Origin: an uncultured Lachnospiraceae bacterium | GTDB lineage: Bacteria; Bacillota; Clostridia; Lachnospirales; Lachnospiraceae | Direction of reading: 5' to 3' | DNA: 23,183 bases | NCBI GenBank assembly: GCA_947594085.1 | Contig: CANQEB010000005.1 | Location: 1 to 23,183, forward strand | Shown: in pieces, positions 7,550-15,220 of the stretch | How positions within the stretch are numbered: the first letter of the stretch is position 1 | How the letters are laid out: every line of letters starts with the position of its first letter | Program-made: the position numbers and the translations under genes | Notes under the pieces: generated by a model | The model's input: only the letters and a program-made list of their open reading frames with translations | Told to the model about the DNA's origin: nothing | The model's database searches: none

Positions 7550-8554
7550 CTACATTGAACCCTTCAACCATATGCCAGCTCCCTTCAGTCCGTCAGCTAC
7601 CACTTTAACGCCTTTTTGAATCGTCTCCCCAAGATCGCCCGGTATGATTATTCCCGCGGCCTCAGATACCGCTCTTGTCACACTAGAAGCTTTTCCTGCG
7701 GCATATCCAAACATGTTCGTCACAGTATCCCCAAGCGCGTAGCCGAATTTCCCTGCATCATTTTTTAGCTGTGCGGCAAACGCCTTTGACGTGTACACCG
7801 CCCCGTCCAGATATTCTCCGTCTTTAAAGGCTTCAGCCGCACGGGCAGAATTGCCCTGAACAACCTTCATGAGTCCGGCGTCGTCCTTCAGATCTTCATT
7901 AAATACAGCTTCCAGCGTAGATTGAACCGCAATCCCTTTAAGCGGATCCCCTGTTACCACCTCTGCCGTCTTTCCAATCGCCTCAATCGCTCCTTTTCCC
8001 TGCATGACATCGTGAGTAACCCCAATCATTTCTTTCATTTCCGGCGACAGCATCGCTCCAAGCTGCTCCCTGTCGGACTCTGGAATCTTGTCATAGTTTT
8101 CAGCAAGCCAGGTTTCTATGCTGCTGGCTTTCGCCGCGTTTTTCTTTAGACTGTCCGGAAGCATATCGATCAGCTGCTGCTCTTCTTCCTCCGTCAGGAT
8201 CGTCCGCAGACTATTGCCCTCTATACTTTCCTGCCACTTCTCCAGCTTATCCGATGTCTTGTCAAAAAAACCATTCAGCTGCGCCAGGATGTTGCTCGGC
8301 GTAGTAAATACGGAGGCGCTTATCCGCGCAGCTGCCGCCCCATTTGCGAGCATATTCGTTACACTGGAAAATTTTTTCTGCGCGCTCTGGATCTTTCCCG
8401 AAAAATTATGTGAAAGATTCGGGCTCCAGCTCTCATTCATGCCGTTCAGTGCAGTGGTCGCCTGCGCAAACAGCGCTTCATATTCACTCTGCAGAGAAGA
8501 GAACTCTGTGCTTTGTGCCATCAGCTCCTCCGGCGATAATTTTATTTTCGCCAT
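7550..8554 (-). CDS. long WXG100-type protein, candidate T7SS substrate
   Basis: The protein has 334 residues. The N-terminal about 90 residues (LSPEELMAQSTEF ... MNESWSPNLSHNF) form a WXG100-like helical hairpin, with WSP in the turn instead of Trp-X-Gly. The rest is predicted largely helical, with an acidic middle (about 110-160) and an Ala/Gly-rich C-terminal half holding weakly amphipathic or hydrophobic helices (about 260-330). No known toxin domain (nuclease, NADase, lipase, deaminase) is recognisable, so calling it an effector would be unsupported. It may be a secreted structural or pore-interacting substrate. The start has a GGAGGG ribosome binding site that is part of the preceding gene's last codons. 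It is fourth in a run of WXG100-family genes. Confidence 0.83.
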   Translation of the reverse strand: MAKIKLSPEELMAQSTEFSSLQSEYEALFAQATTALNGMNESWSPNLSHNFSGKIQSAQKKFSSVTNMLANGAAAARISASVFTTPSNILAQLNGFFDKTSDKLEKWQESIEGNSLRTILTEEEEQQLIDMLPDSLKKNAAKASSIETWLAENYDKIPESDREQLGAMLSPEMKEMIGVTHDVMQGKGAIEAIGKTAEVVTGDPLKGIAVQSTLEAVFNEDLKDDAGLMKVVQGNSARAAEAFKDGEYLDGAVYTSKAFAAQLKNDAGKFGYALGDTVTNMFGYAAGKASSVTRAVSEAAGIIIPGDLGETIQKGVKVVADGLKGAGIWLKGSM

Positions 8555-8556
8555 AC

Positions 8557-8961
8557 TTATCCCTCCATCGAACTCATAATACTTGCAAAATCAGCCATGT
8601 TCGGAAGTGTGACGGCGGCAGAGCCGGCATCCGTTATGCCTGGCACTACATTGACGATCTGGGCAATCCAACTGTCCACCTGGTTCACTTTGCCGATCAT
8701 CCCCTGTTCCGCCGCGTCAAACTCCTCCGAGGCCTGCTTGATCGCTCTGTAAAATGCAGACGTTTGCTGCTGAATCTCAGACGCTGTCTCCCGGTTCTGG
8801 TCTGTATTGCTATTGATCGCTTCGCGTTCAGAGCACTGCCAGTCGTTATGGGTCACAACCTCTTTTAAAAATTCTAGCGCTTCTGAAATCGAATCGTTCG
8901 TCTGTTTCGCCACCGATACGGTCGACCTCAGGATATCTGTGTCAAGATCAAGATATGCCAT
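8557..8961 (-). CDS. WXG100-superfamily protein (134 aa)
   Basis: This is a helical, acidic small protein with the two-helix WXG100 layout and a turn motif HNDWQCSE (Trp-X-Cys in place of Trp-X-Gly). A C-terminal tail of about 50 residues continues beyond the usual 100 and includes a hydrophobic WIAQIVNVVPGI stretch. It is probably a secreted or partner protein of the T7SS. The ATG at 8961 has an unusually strong ribosome binding site (GGGAGGAGG). A TTG 18 bases upstream is in frame but lies within the previous gene's end and is rejected. It lies between the canonical WXG100 gene and the 334-aa one, with two bases separating its stop from the next start. Confidence 0.84.
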   Translation of the reverse strand: MAYLDLDTDILRSTVSVAKQTNDSISEALEFLKEVVTHNDWQCSEREAINSNTDQNRETASEIQQQTSAFYRAIKQASEEFDAAEQGMIGKVNQVDSWIAQIVNVVPGITDAGSAAVTLPNMADFASIMSSMEG

Positions 8962-8975
8962 AATTTCCTCCTCCC

Positions 8976-9272
8976 TCAAAACGCGTTGCGAATCAACGCA
9001 GCACAGCGTCTATCCACATCGTCAAAGTCTGTCGAGGCGTCCGTCGCATAATCCCGGAACTTCCCCATCAACTCTAACATCTTTGTGGCCTCTTTTCCGT
9101 ATTTCTGCATCATATCGAGAAAGGCATCAGCAGCCTCTCCCTCCCATCCCACCATGACGTTCTCTCTCAGCGTACTCATTCTTGTATTGAGCGACTCAAG
9201 GGACTGGATATAGCTGGTAAGCGATGCAGCACTGCTGGTAAGGCCTTCAAAATCAACTTTTATGCGTGCCAT
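8976..9272 (-). CDS. WXG100 (ESAT-6-like) protein
   Basis: This is the most canonical WXG100 member here: 98 residues, two helices, central turn VGWEGEAADAF carrying Trp-Glu-Gly. Family members are secreted through the EssC-driven type VII system as dimers and act as substrates or export adaptors. The ATG at 9272 has a GGAGG ribosome binding site 8 bases upstream. A GTG three codons earlier is in frame but too close to that site. The start is one base after the stop of the preceding WXG100-like gene, so the two may be translationally coupled and could form a heterodimer (inference). A classical YxxxD/E export signal is not clearly visible at the C-terminus. Confidence 0.92.
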   Translation of the reverse strand: MARIKVDFEGLTSSAASLTSYIQSLESLNTRMSTLRENVMVGWEGEAADAFLDMMQKYGKEATKMLELMGKFRDYATDASTDFDDVDRRCAALIRNAF

Positions 9273-9273
9273 G

Positions 9274-9591
9274 TCATACACCTCCGCCGCTCATAATTTT
9301 CTGCTTCAGCTGACGGTCTTCTTCTTCGTACTTATCCACCGTCGACTGGATCAGGCTTGCGCTTCTGTTTAGCTGTCCTTTCAGCGCCTCGATCCTGGAT
9401 CTGAGTTTTCCAGCCTGCTCCACGATTGCCTGACCAGTCTGCCCCTGCATCGTGGATGCCGCTGAGAAAAGGCGGACCAGGCTGTTCTGAGAATCCTCCA
9501 GCTTCATGACTGCCTGGCGAATCTTCCCGATGTCCGCATTTGCCGCCACCTCGTCAATCGTAATCTGCCCGCTCTCATTATAAAATGCCAT
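9274..9591 (-). CDS. WXG100-like helical-hairpin protein with degenerate motif
   Basis: The protein has 105 residues. Long amphipathic helices flank a STMQGQTGQAI turn, which sits where Trp-X-Gly is expected but has Met-Gln-Gly. Size, helical content and position next to the canonical WXG100 gene argue for the same superfamily. The end is DRQLKQKIMSGGGV, without a clear export motif. The ATG follows the upstream stop directly (TAAATG), and GGGG lies about eight bases before it. It may be the non-canonical partner in a WXG100 heterodimer (inference). Confidence 0.82.
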   Translation of the reverse strand: MAFYNESGQITIDEVAANADIGKIRQAVMKLEDSQNSLVRLFSAASTMQGQTGQAIVEQAGKLRSRIEALKGQLNRSASLIQSTVDKYEEEDRQLKQKIMSGGGV

Positions 9592-10098
9592 TTACCATTC
9601 CCCCTTTAAAAATCTGACCGCGTCTTCCACCTGCTCCTTCTTCTGCAGATCAGGAAAGGTTTTGTCCTTCATACCTTTCTCCACATTGGCGCACACGACC
9701 GTCACCTCGCTGCCAAGCCCGGTCAAAATCCGCGCGATATCCGCATCGTCGACTTCACAGAGCAGAATATTTCTTTCTTCTATGACTGTGTGCGTCACCC
9801 TGCCTTCATGGACATGAAACCTGTGCGTCTGCTCTGCCTGTACCGTGCTCTCCGTTTTTCCAAAGAAAACAGCGTTCAGCAATTCTTTCACATTCTCCTC
9901 GATCTCTACATCGCCGCTGAAGTCCTCCATAAGCATGCCACGCTCTTCCAGGCCGCCAAGCGTCTCCTGTTCCCAAAGCGTATACCGATCCTGAATGCCC
10001 GGCATTTCCGCGATATACTGATAATCAATATATTTTGCATTCATCTGCTTGCCCAGAAAGTACAGCTCCACCGGCGTCAGTCTGATCTCCTGTCTCAT
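9592..10098 (-). CDS. unrecognised 168-aa T7SS-cluster protein, possible EspG-like chaperone
   Basis: The protein has 168 residues and is cytoplasmic in character, with no membrane segment. The N-terminus (LTPVELYFLGKQM, AKYIDYQYIAEM) and the GGLEERGMLMEDFSGD segment read like a helix plus winged-helix opening. The second half (HRFHVHEGRVTHTVIEERN, ILLCEVDDADIARILTGL) is beta-alpha. The 'helix-rich start, readout strand' layout and its position directly before the WXG100 genes recall mycobacterial EspG chaperones, which bind secretion substrates. This is a context-based guess, not a motif match. A strong AGGAGG ribosome binding site precedes the ATG. The stop abuts the next start (TAAATG). 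Confidence 0.8.
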   Translation of the reverse strand: MRQEIRLTPVELYFLGKQMNAKYIDYQYIAEMPGIQDRYTLWEQETLGGLEERGMLMEDFSGDVEIEENVKELLNAVFFGKTESTVQAEQTHRFHVHEGRVTHTVIEERNILLCEVDDADIARILTGLGSEVTVVCANVEKGMKDKTFPDLQKKEQVEDAVRFLKGEW

Positions 10099-10118
10099 CT
10101 TTCAGTTACCTCCTTTCT

Positions 10119-10379
10119 CTATTTCAAAATAATAGTATCGCCCATCCAGACCCCGGCCTCTCCGAACGTCTCTTTTGTTTTCAGAGCACGTCCCAGGCGC
10201 TTGCTGTACAGCTGTCCTGCCTGTCTCTGGCTCCCTTTCCCGTGGAAATAAGATTTCATTACTTCCAGTATATCCTCAGCCAGCTTCGAAGCCGGAACGT
10301 CTGTCGGCACTTCTACATCAATCTCTATCGGAAAATCTTTTTTCTCGTCTGAAACACTGACAATCACAAATGGTCTCAC
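10119..10379 (-). CDS. EsaB/YukD-like ubiquitin-fold protein
   Basis: The 86-residue protein matches the EsaB/YukD family of small ubiquitin-like proteins encoded with Gram-positive type VII systems. It shows a beta strand at the start (PFVIVSVSD), VDVEVPTDVPASKLAEDIL-type strand and helix (about 21-39), a middle region with YSKRLGRAL, and the family's conserved ending TFGEAGVWMGDTIIL. EsaB is a cytosolic accessory factor needed for, or regulating, secretion in Staphylococcus and Bacillus. The start is GTG at 10379, supported by GGAGG seven bases upstream. It lies 15 bases after the EssC-like gene. Confidence 0.9.
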   Translation of the reverse strand: MRPFVIVSVSDEKKDFPIEIDVEVPTDVPASKLAEDILEVMKSYFHGKGSQRQAGQLYSKRLGRALKTKETFGEAGVWMGDTIILK

Positions 10380-10394
10380 TGTGCTTCCTCCCTG

Positions 10395-13300
10395 TCAGAA
10401 CCTTAGTATCGTGAGTCGTTCCTGCTGGATGAGAGCCGCTTCATCCTCCTCCAGCTCTACGTCCGAACCGGCACAGGCCGCTCCATGCCATGCGAAATGA
10501 TGCTCCATAGGACTGCTGCCAAATGCCAGCGCATTTTGTGCGGCCAGCGCTGCGTTCAGGAGCAGATCCGGTCCATCCTTTGACAGCTCCTCCCGAAGTC
10601 CCGCAACCAGGACCATGATACCCAGGCCTGACGCCATTGTAAAAATCCGGTGATAGCCTTTTCGGGACTCTTCGGGCAAGCCTGCGGCAAATGACGGAAG
10701 ATCTTCTACGAACAGACAGATCTGCATATATCCTTCCGGAATTACCTGTTCTCCCTCTTCCTGCTCTTTTTTATGCCAGATACGATTCTTTTTTCGTTCA
10801 TTCAGGATTTCAACCAGGCTCTGAAGCTGCTCCTGCTGGTTTTCGCCGCTCAGATAGAGGATTCTGTTGTTCTCATCCTTAGCCAGGTATTTTTCCAGCT
10901 TCTTCAAAACTGTGCAGTTCTTTTCCCTGCTGTCGCTACTGATCAGAAGAAGATACGGCTTTATTAGCTCAATCCTTATCGGCTCCAGAGTGTTTACATC
11001 CGTACCGAGCAGAAGGGTTCCCTGCCCTTGTTCTGTATTTGTCGTTTCCTTCTCCGAAAGCGGGGCGCCTGCATCTGCTTTCTGCTCTTCCTGTATGGTC
11101 TGTTCCTGATTCTTCTGCTTCCAGGCTTCTTTCATCTGCAGAGCCAGGCGAAGCACCGCCTCGTGCCGTGCCTGCTCCCCTTTCTCATCCATATATACTG
11201 CTGACTGGAACGCAACGGGCGGATTTCCTTTCAAAAGCCCGCGTCCCGGCACAGTTGGCAGGCTGACGCCTGCGATCGGTCCGACCAGCGAAGCGTAATC
11301 GCCTTTTTCCGCCATCTGCAGCGTGATCGCTCCCTTGATCAGCTGCAGGAATTTATAGCTGATTCCCATCGAGGAATTCGCTGTAAAGACCAAAAAAATA
11401 CCATAGGCCATCCCGTTCGCCGCCACATCTGTCAGAAGATCCAGCATCTCTATATACTGTTCAAGCAGCGATCCAAGGTGGTCGATCATGACGACCATGG
11501 CCGGCAGCTCCTTCGACACGGCTTCCCAGTATGCCGGGAGAGAATTCACTGCGTGCTTGAGGAATGCCTGCTTGCGCGCCTCCATTTCCTTCTTCAGGCG
11601 CATGGCAAACTTCTTCAGCTTCTCCTCCTCCTGGTTGAGAATCACCTCCCGCACATGCGGCATATCCGAGAATTCGCTCAGGCTCCAGTTTCCGGCGTCG
11701 ACCACCGTGATCTGCACCGTCCTCGGCGTGTAGTGCAGGGCAAGGGACATCAGGATAGCCTTCAGCAGCATGGTTTTCCCTGACGAAGGCACGCCGAAAA
11801 TTCCGAGATGCCCGGTCTCCAGGAAATCCAGGGAAAGCACACCCTGTTTCTGGCGCTCCGGAATATCATATTTTCCGACAGGAACGGATAGTCCCGGTCG
11901 TTCCTTTGGCCACTCCGTACCGTCGAATATGCCTGATACGCCAAGTTCCTGAAAAGTAAGCCACTTAGTAAGTTCCGGAAGCCACGGACCCGGCAGCTTT
12001 TTAATCCCCTGCTGAGCGCAGATCTCGTTCATATGCTTTATGACCGCCGTCAGCTCATCCATGTCGGACGTGTGCTTTTTCTTCTGTTTCTTCAGCAAAT
12101 TGATCCGTTCTCCTGTCACGCCGACAACACGGATCTGATTTTCATTTTTCATTCCGCCGGACTGATTCCCGGTATATTCCGCCGCACTGTAAAAGGACTG
12201 GAAAAGTTCAAACAACTCATCCTCACCCACGCGGATATACGCACGTCCTGCCTGTGTGATTCTTGCCGCATCCGGCCGTTTGATCATCTCACGGCTGTCC
12301 GCAACATCCTGCACCTTCATGCAGACGCGGAAACGTGAATTGCTGTTGATCTGATCCGTCACCACGCCCGCAGGGCGCTGCGTCGCCAGCAAAAGATGAA
12401 TCCCCAGCGAGCGGCCTACCGTAGCAACCGAATTGAGTTCAGTCATAAATTCCGGCTCTTCTTTTTTCATCTCCGCGAACTCGTCCGTGACAATGATCAG
12501 GTGAGGAAGCCGCTCTTTGGCAGCCCCATTCCGGTACGCTTCCTGATATTTGTCGATATTGTTCACCCCGCAAAGCCGGAAAAGCTCCTGCCTGCGCTTC
12601 AGCTCGCTCTTCAGCGAGACAAGAGAGCGGGAAATGTTTCGGTCGATGTTGGTGATCTTTCCTACCACGTGCGGCAGCGGTTCCATCAGATCTGACATTC
12701 CGCCGCCTTTGTAGTCGATAATCACAAAGTTCACATCATACGGGTGATAGTTTACCGCCATAGACAGAATCCATGTCTGCAGGAATTCGCTCTTTCCCGA
12801 ACCGGTGGTGCCGGCGAGAAGTCCATGCGGTCCATGAGACTGCTCCCCGTTTCGAATGTCAAGGGAAAACGTCGCGCCGCCATCCATAATGCCAACCGGA
12901 GCGGCCAGCGTCCGGTATGGCTTGCTGTTCTCCCAGCGATCCAGTATATGCAAATCCTCCACGGTAACCGCGCCATAACCCTGCAGAAACGTAACTGCCG
13001 ACGGAATGGACGCCCTGGCCTTTTTATCCTCAAGCTCGATCGCCGCCATATACCGTGCATATGTCTCCAGCTGGTGATGATGTACCGGTTCGTCCTGAAC
13101 AAAGCAAGAGCGCTCGTCGTATTTGTCGCGCTCGTAAGCCTGCGGAGTATCGGTCAGGTCGATCAGATAGCGACAAGTCTGCGGAAGATCATACATGGAT
13201 TCCGCCAGAAAAACGGTCGTGATTCCAAGCGCCGGATTGTTCGAAATCAAATCCTCATAAACCGTTTCCGGGAAAAGGAGTTCTCTTTGTTCTGCAATGA

Positions 13301-14918
13301 CAAGATAATGAGGCAACACTGTCCGGCTGTCCTGTCTGTACGATTCCTGGCTCTCATTCTTTCGATGGCGTATCACCTCTGCCAGCAATTCACATACCGT
13401 GTGTCTCTGCTTCTGATCAAACGCGATATACCGCACCTGCCCCGTCTCATCCCATATATGCGGAAGCCAGCGCAGGGGTCCCCATACGTTTCTGGAGTCC
13501 TTGTCAAAAAGCCCGATTAGCCGCAGATCTTTGTAGCTGTGCTGTGCTGTCAGTTCGACCAGGATGCTGCGCAGAAGGTAGCACCGCCTCTCCTGCGAAC
13601 CCACAATCCCGATTATCGGATATTCTCTCAGCGATACGCAGACAGGCGCATTGTCCACATACCGTGTCTCTTCGATGATCTGTCCGGACAGTTCTTCCAG
13701 CTCATCGTCAACGATATGAAATCCATCGGTATCCGCTCTGCTCTTCACCTCGACACAGAGCTTTATCTTCCCCGTGCCAAGTCTCGTGACCAGGAAATCA
13801 GAATCCGATGGCATCCGTTCCCAAAGATTCCTCCGCAGTTCCAAAGCGGTTTTCATGCACATTTCTGGACTTTGGTTCTCATAGCTGACAATTCTCCGCT
13901 GTACATCAGCCACCTTGCTGATCCGGGCTTTCTGATCGTCAATATAGGCCTGATAGCGCTCTTTGCGCAGCTGTTCATATTCTTCGAACTGCTTCTGCTC
14001 TTCTTTGCTCATCTTTCCGTACATTGCCATGCTTGCAACCGGAGAAAGCATTCCGGCGGCACGCGCAAGCAGAGCGGCAGGCGTAATCCCTCCTGTAGCC
14101 AGGGACGCCGCCATCATCGCCCCGGAGCTGATGAGATACATCAGATTGCCGTGTCTCCCTCCTGGCGCATGCGCCTGACCGGGCGCTCCAGACAGAATGA
14201 TTGGTTCATGCGGTAACCGCTCTCTCGTTCTCGGGGAAAGATGATACAACAGTTCCGGCGCGCCATTATCCTTGACCGCTTTATTATTTTCATAATCGGT
14301 CACGGGCTTTGCATCCTGAGACCTCGGCTGCTTGCCAATTTTCTCGGAAAGCTTTAGCCCTCCGATCATATTGTCAAAATACAATTTTCCATTTTCTAAC
14401 ACGAAACGAAATGTATAAATGGAAAGTACATCACCAGATTTCATTACAGCTTTTGAAATACGCTTTCCATTCAAATACAGGTGATTGGTACTCCCCAGAT
14501 CTTCTATATGAGCTTGTCCTGCTTCACAGGTTATTCGGAAATGGTTTCCGGATACAATTGGATAGGATAAGATGATATCATTACTCGGCTTTCTTCCGCA
14601 AAGTAGTTGTCCACTATATGGAAGTTCAAGGCTCTGACCCGACCTCCCCGATATTCTGGAAACATAAAGGACTGCATCAAGTTCCTTGCTCAGGCACATT
14701 AACTCATTGAGCGCCACACTCGAACCAGGAGCCGAAAGCGGTCTCTGTACCGCAATCATTACTTTGTCAGCATTAGCACGCAGCCAAAGCATATGCTCTT
14801 CCGCATTCGGGATTTGAATCTGATCCTTCTTATGCTTTCCGAACGAAACTTCCATTCCCTCTTTCAATTCTACATAGTACTCTCTTCCCATATAGCGGAA
14901 TGCGACCGAAAATAGCAT
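10395..14918 (-). CDS. essC: EssC/YukBA-type T7SS FHA-FtsK/SpoIIIE ATPase
   Basis: This is the secretion motor of a T7SSb, 1507 residues, the usual EssC size. The N-terminal beta region (about 1-95) is followed by a clear FHA domain (about 100-180: LLCGRKPSNDI, SGNHFRI, IEDLGSTNHLYLNGK). A hydrophobic membrane region spans about 257-300. ATPase 1 has Walker A GTTGSGKS (703-710, Lys709), VIIDYKGGG and Walker B LIIVTDE (Asp812-Glu813). ATPase 2 has Walker A GVPSSGKT (1042-1049), but its Walker B reads MVVMIDH (Asp1146-His1147). The third module (from about 1300) has no P-loop (SSDSREKN). The ATG at 14918 has TAGGAGG upstream. It is the first gene of the operon, behind a candidate promoter. The FHA domain is the obvious reader for the kinases downstream (inference). 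Confidence 0.96.
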   Translation of the reverse strand: MLFSVAFRYMGREYYVELKEGMEVSFGKHKKDQIQIPNAEEHMLWLRANADKVMIAVQRPLSAPGSSVALNELMCLSKELDAVLYVSRISGRSGQSLELPYSGQLLCGRKPSNDIILSYPIVSGNHFRITCEAGQAHIEDLGSTNHLYLNGKRISKAVMKSGDVLSIYTFRFVLENGKLYFDNMIGGLKLSEKIGKQPRSQDAKPVTDYENNKAVKDNGAPELLYHLSPRTRERLPHEPIILSGAPGQAHAPGGRHGNLMYLISSGAMMAASLATGGITPAALLARAAGMLSPVASMAMYGKMSKEEQKQFEEYEQLRKERYQAYIDDQKARISKVADVQRRIVSYENQSPEMCMKTALELRRNLWERMPSDSDFLVTRLGTGKIKLCVEVKSRADTDGFHIVDDELEELSGQIIEETRYVDNAPVCVSLREYPIIGIVGSQERRCYLLRSILVELTAQHSYKDLRLIGLFDKDSRNVWGPLRWLPHIWDETGQVRYIAFDQKQRHTVCELLAEVIRHRKNESQESYRQDSRTVLPHYLVIAEQRELLFPETVYEDLISNNPALGITTVFLAESMYDLPQTCRYLIDLTDTPQAYERDKYDERSCFVQDEPVHHHQLETYARYMAAIELEDKKARASIPSAVTFLQGYGAVTVEDLHILDRWENSKPYRTLAAPVGIMDGGATFSLDIRNGEQSHGPHGLLAGTTGSGKSEFLQTWILSMAVNYHPYDVNFVIIDYKGGGMSDLMEPLPHVVGKITNIDRNISRSLVSLKSELKRRQELFRLCGVNNIDKYQEAYRNGAAKERLPHLIIVTDEFAEMKKEEPEFMTELNSVATVGRSLGIHLLLATQRPAGVVTDQINSNSRFRVCMKVQDVADSREMIKRPDAARITQAGRAYIRVGEDELFELFQSFYSAAEYTGNQSGGMKNENQIRVVGVTGERINLLKKQKKKHTSDMDELTAVIKHMNEICAQQGIKKLPGPWLPELTKWLTFQELGVSGIFDGTEWPKERPGLSVPVGKYDIPERQKQGVLSLDFLETGHLGIFGVPSSGKTMLLKAILMSLALHYTPRTVQITVVDAGNWSLSEFSDMPHVREVILNQEEEKLKKFAMRLKKEMEARKQAFLKHAVNSLPAYWEAVSKELPAMVVMIDHLGSLLEQYIEMLDLLTDVAANGMAYGIFLVFTANSSMGISYKFLQLIKGAITLQMAEKGDYASLVGPIAGVSLPTVPGRGLLKGNPPVAFQSAVYMDEKGEQARHEAVLRLALQMKEAWKQKNQEQTIQEEQKADAGAPLSEKETTNTEQGQGTLLLGTDVNTLEPIRIELIKPYLLLISSDSREKNCTVLKKLEKYLAKDENNRILYLSGENQQEQLQSLVEILNERKKNRIWHKKEQEEGEQVIPEGYMQICLFVEDLPSFAAGLPEESRKGYHRIFTMASGLGIMVLVAGLREELSKDGPDLLLNAALAAQNALAFGSSPMEHHFAWHGAACAGSDVELEEDEAALIQQERLTILRF

Positions 14919-14951
14919 AAAATCCTCCTAAATATAATAAATTATAATTTC

Positions 14952-14979
14952 ATTATACTAATTTATCTGGCAATGTAAA
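14952..14979 (-). promoter_or_regulatory. candidate sigma-A promoter of the T7SS operon
   Basis: On the minus strand, TTTACA (14979-14974) and a perfect TATAAT (14957-14952) are separated by 16 bases. They lie about 34 bases upstream of the EssC start, in an AT-rich stretch. No competing promoter is seen between the operon genes, so this probably drives the whole unit. Confidence 0.6.
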
Positions 14980-15005
14980 CAATTAATTTCGTCTTCGCAA
15001 TCCCT

Positions 15006-15039
15006 TTTTTGCATATTGTCACTATCATCTGTGCAAAAA
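15006..15039. repeat. 8-bp inverted repeat upstream of the T7SS promoter
   Basis: TTTTTGCA (15006-15013) and TGCAAAAA (15032-15039) are perfect inverted repeats with an 18-base spacer, about 27-60 bases upstream of the -35 element. The placement suits an activator or repressor site. No protein can be assigned. Confidence 0.45.
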
Positions 15040-15061
15040 GCAATCTATCGCTATACTAACA

Positions 15062-15220
15062 GAGAATTCATAAATTCAGGAAGCCGTTGTCCTTTCCGTC
15101 ATATATCTGCGTCTTTTAAAAACACTTTTCCGAGAAGAATCTGCCTCCGGCGAGGCTGCTAACTTCCGCATCTTTTGTATGGTTATACGGCTTCCTGTCA
15201 ACCTAGCAACACTACTCTTG
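15062..15220. other. intergenic stretch downstream of the VWA gene
   Basis: The gap from 14919 to 15220 has no gene I can support. Its promoter-proximal part holds the T7SS promoter and the inverted repeat. The rest holds a short GCCTC/GAGGC hairpin (15143-15156) without a good T-tract and an 11-base inverted pair, CAGGAAGCCGT (15077-15087) and ACGGCTTCCTG (15187-15197). A minus-strand open frame here merely continues another frame of the VWA gene and has no ribosome binding site of its own. Confidence 0.5.

Noticed and set aside
7550..8554. LXG-type polymorphic toxin
   Set aside because: The N-terminus is WXG100-like but no toxin domain or following immunity gene is recognisable.
12744..13520. 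258-codon plus-strand open frame inside the EssC-like gene
   Set aside because: Antisense to conserved ATPase motifs; no ribosome binding site or recognisable domain.
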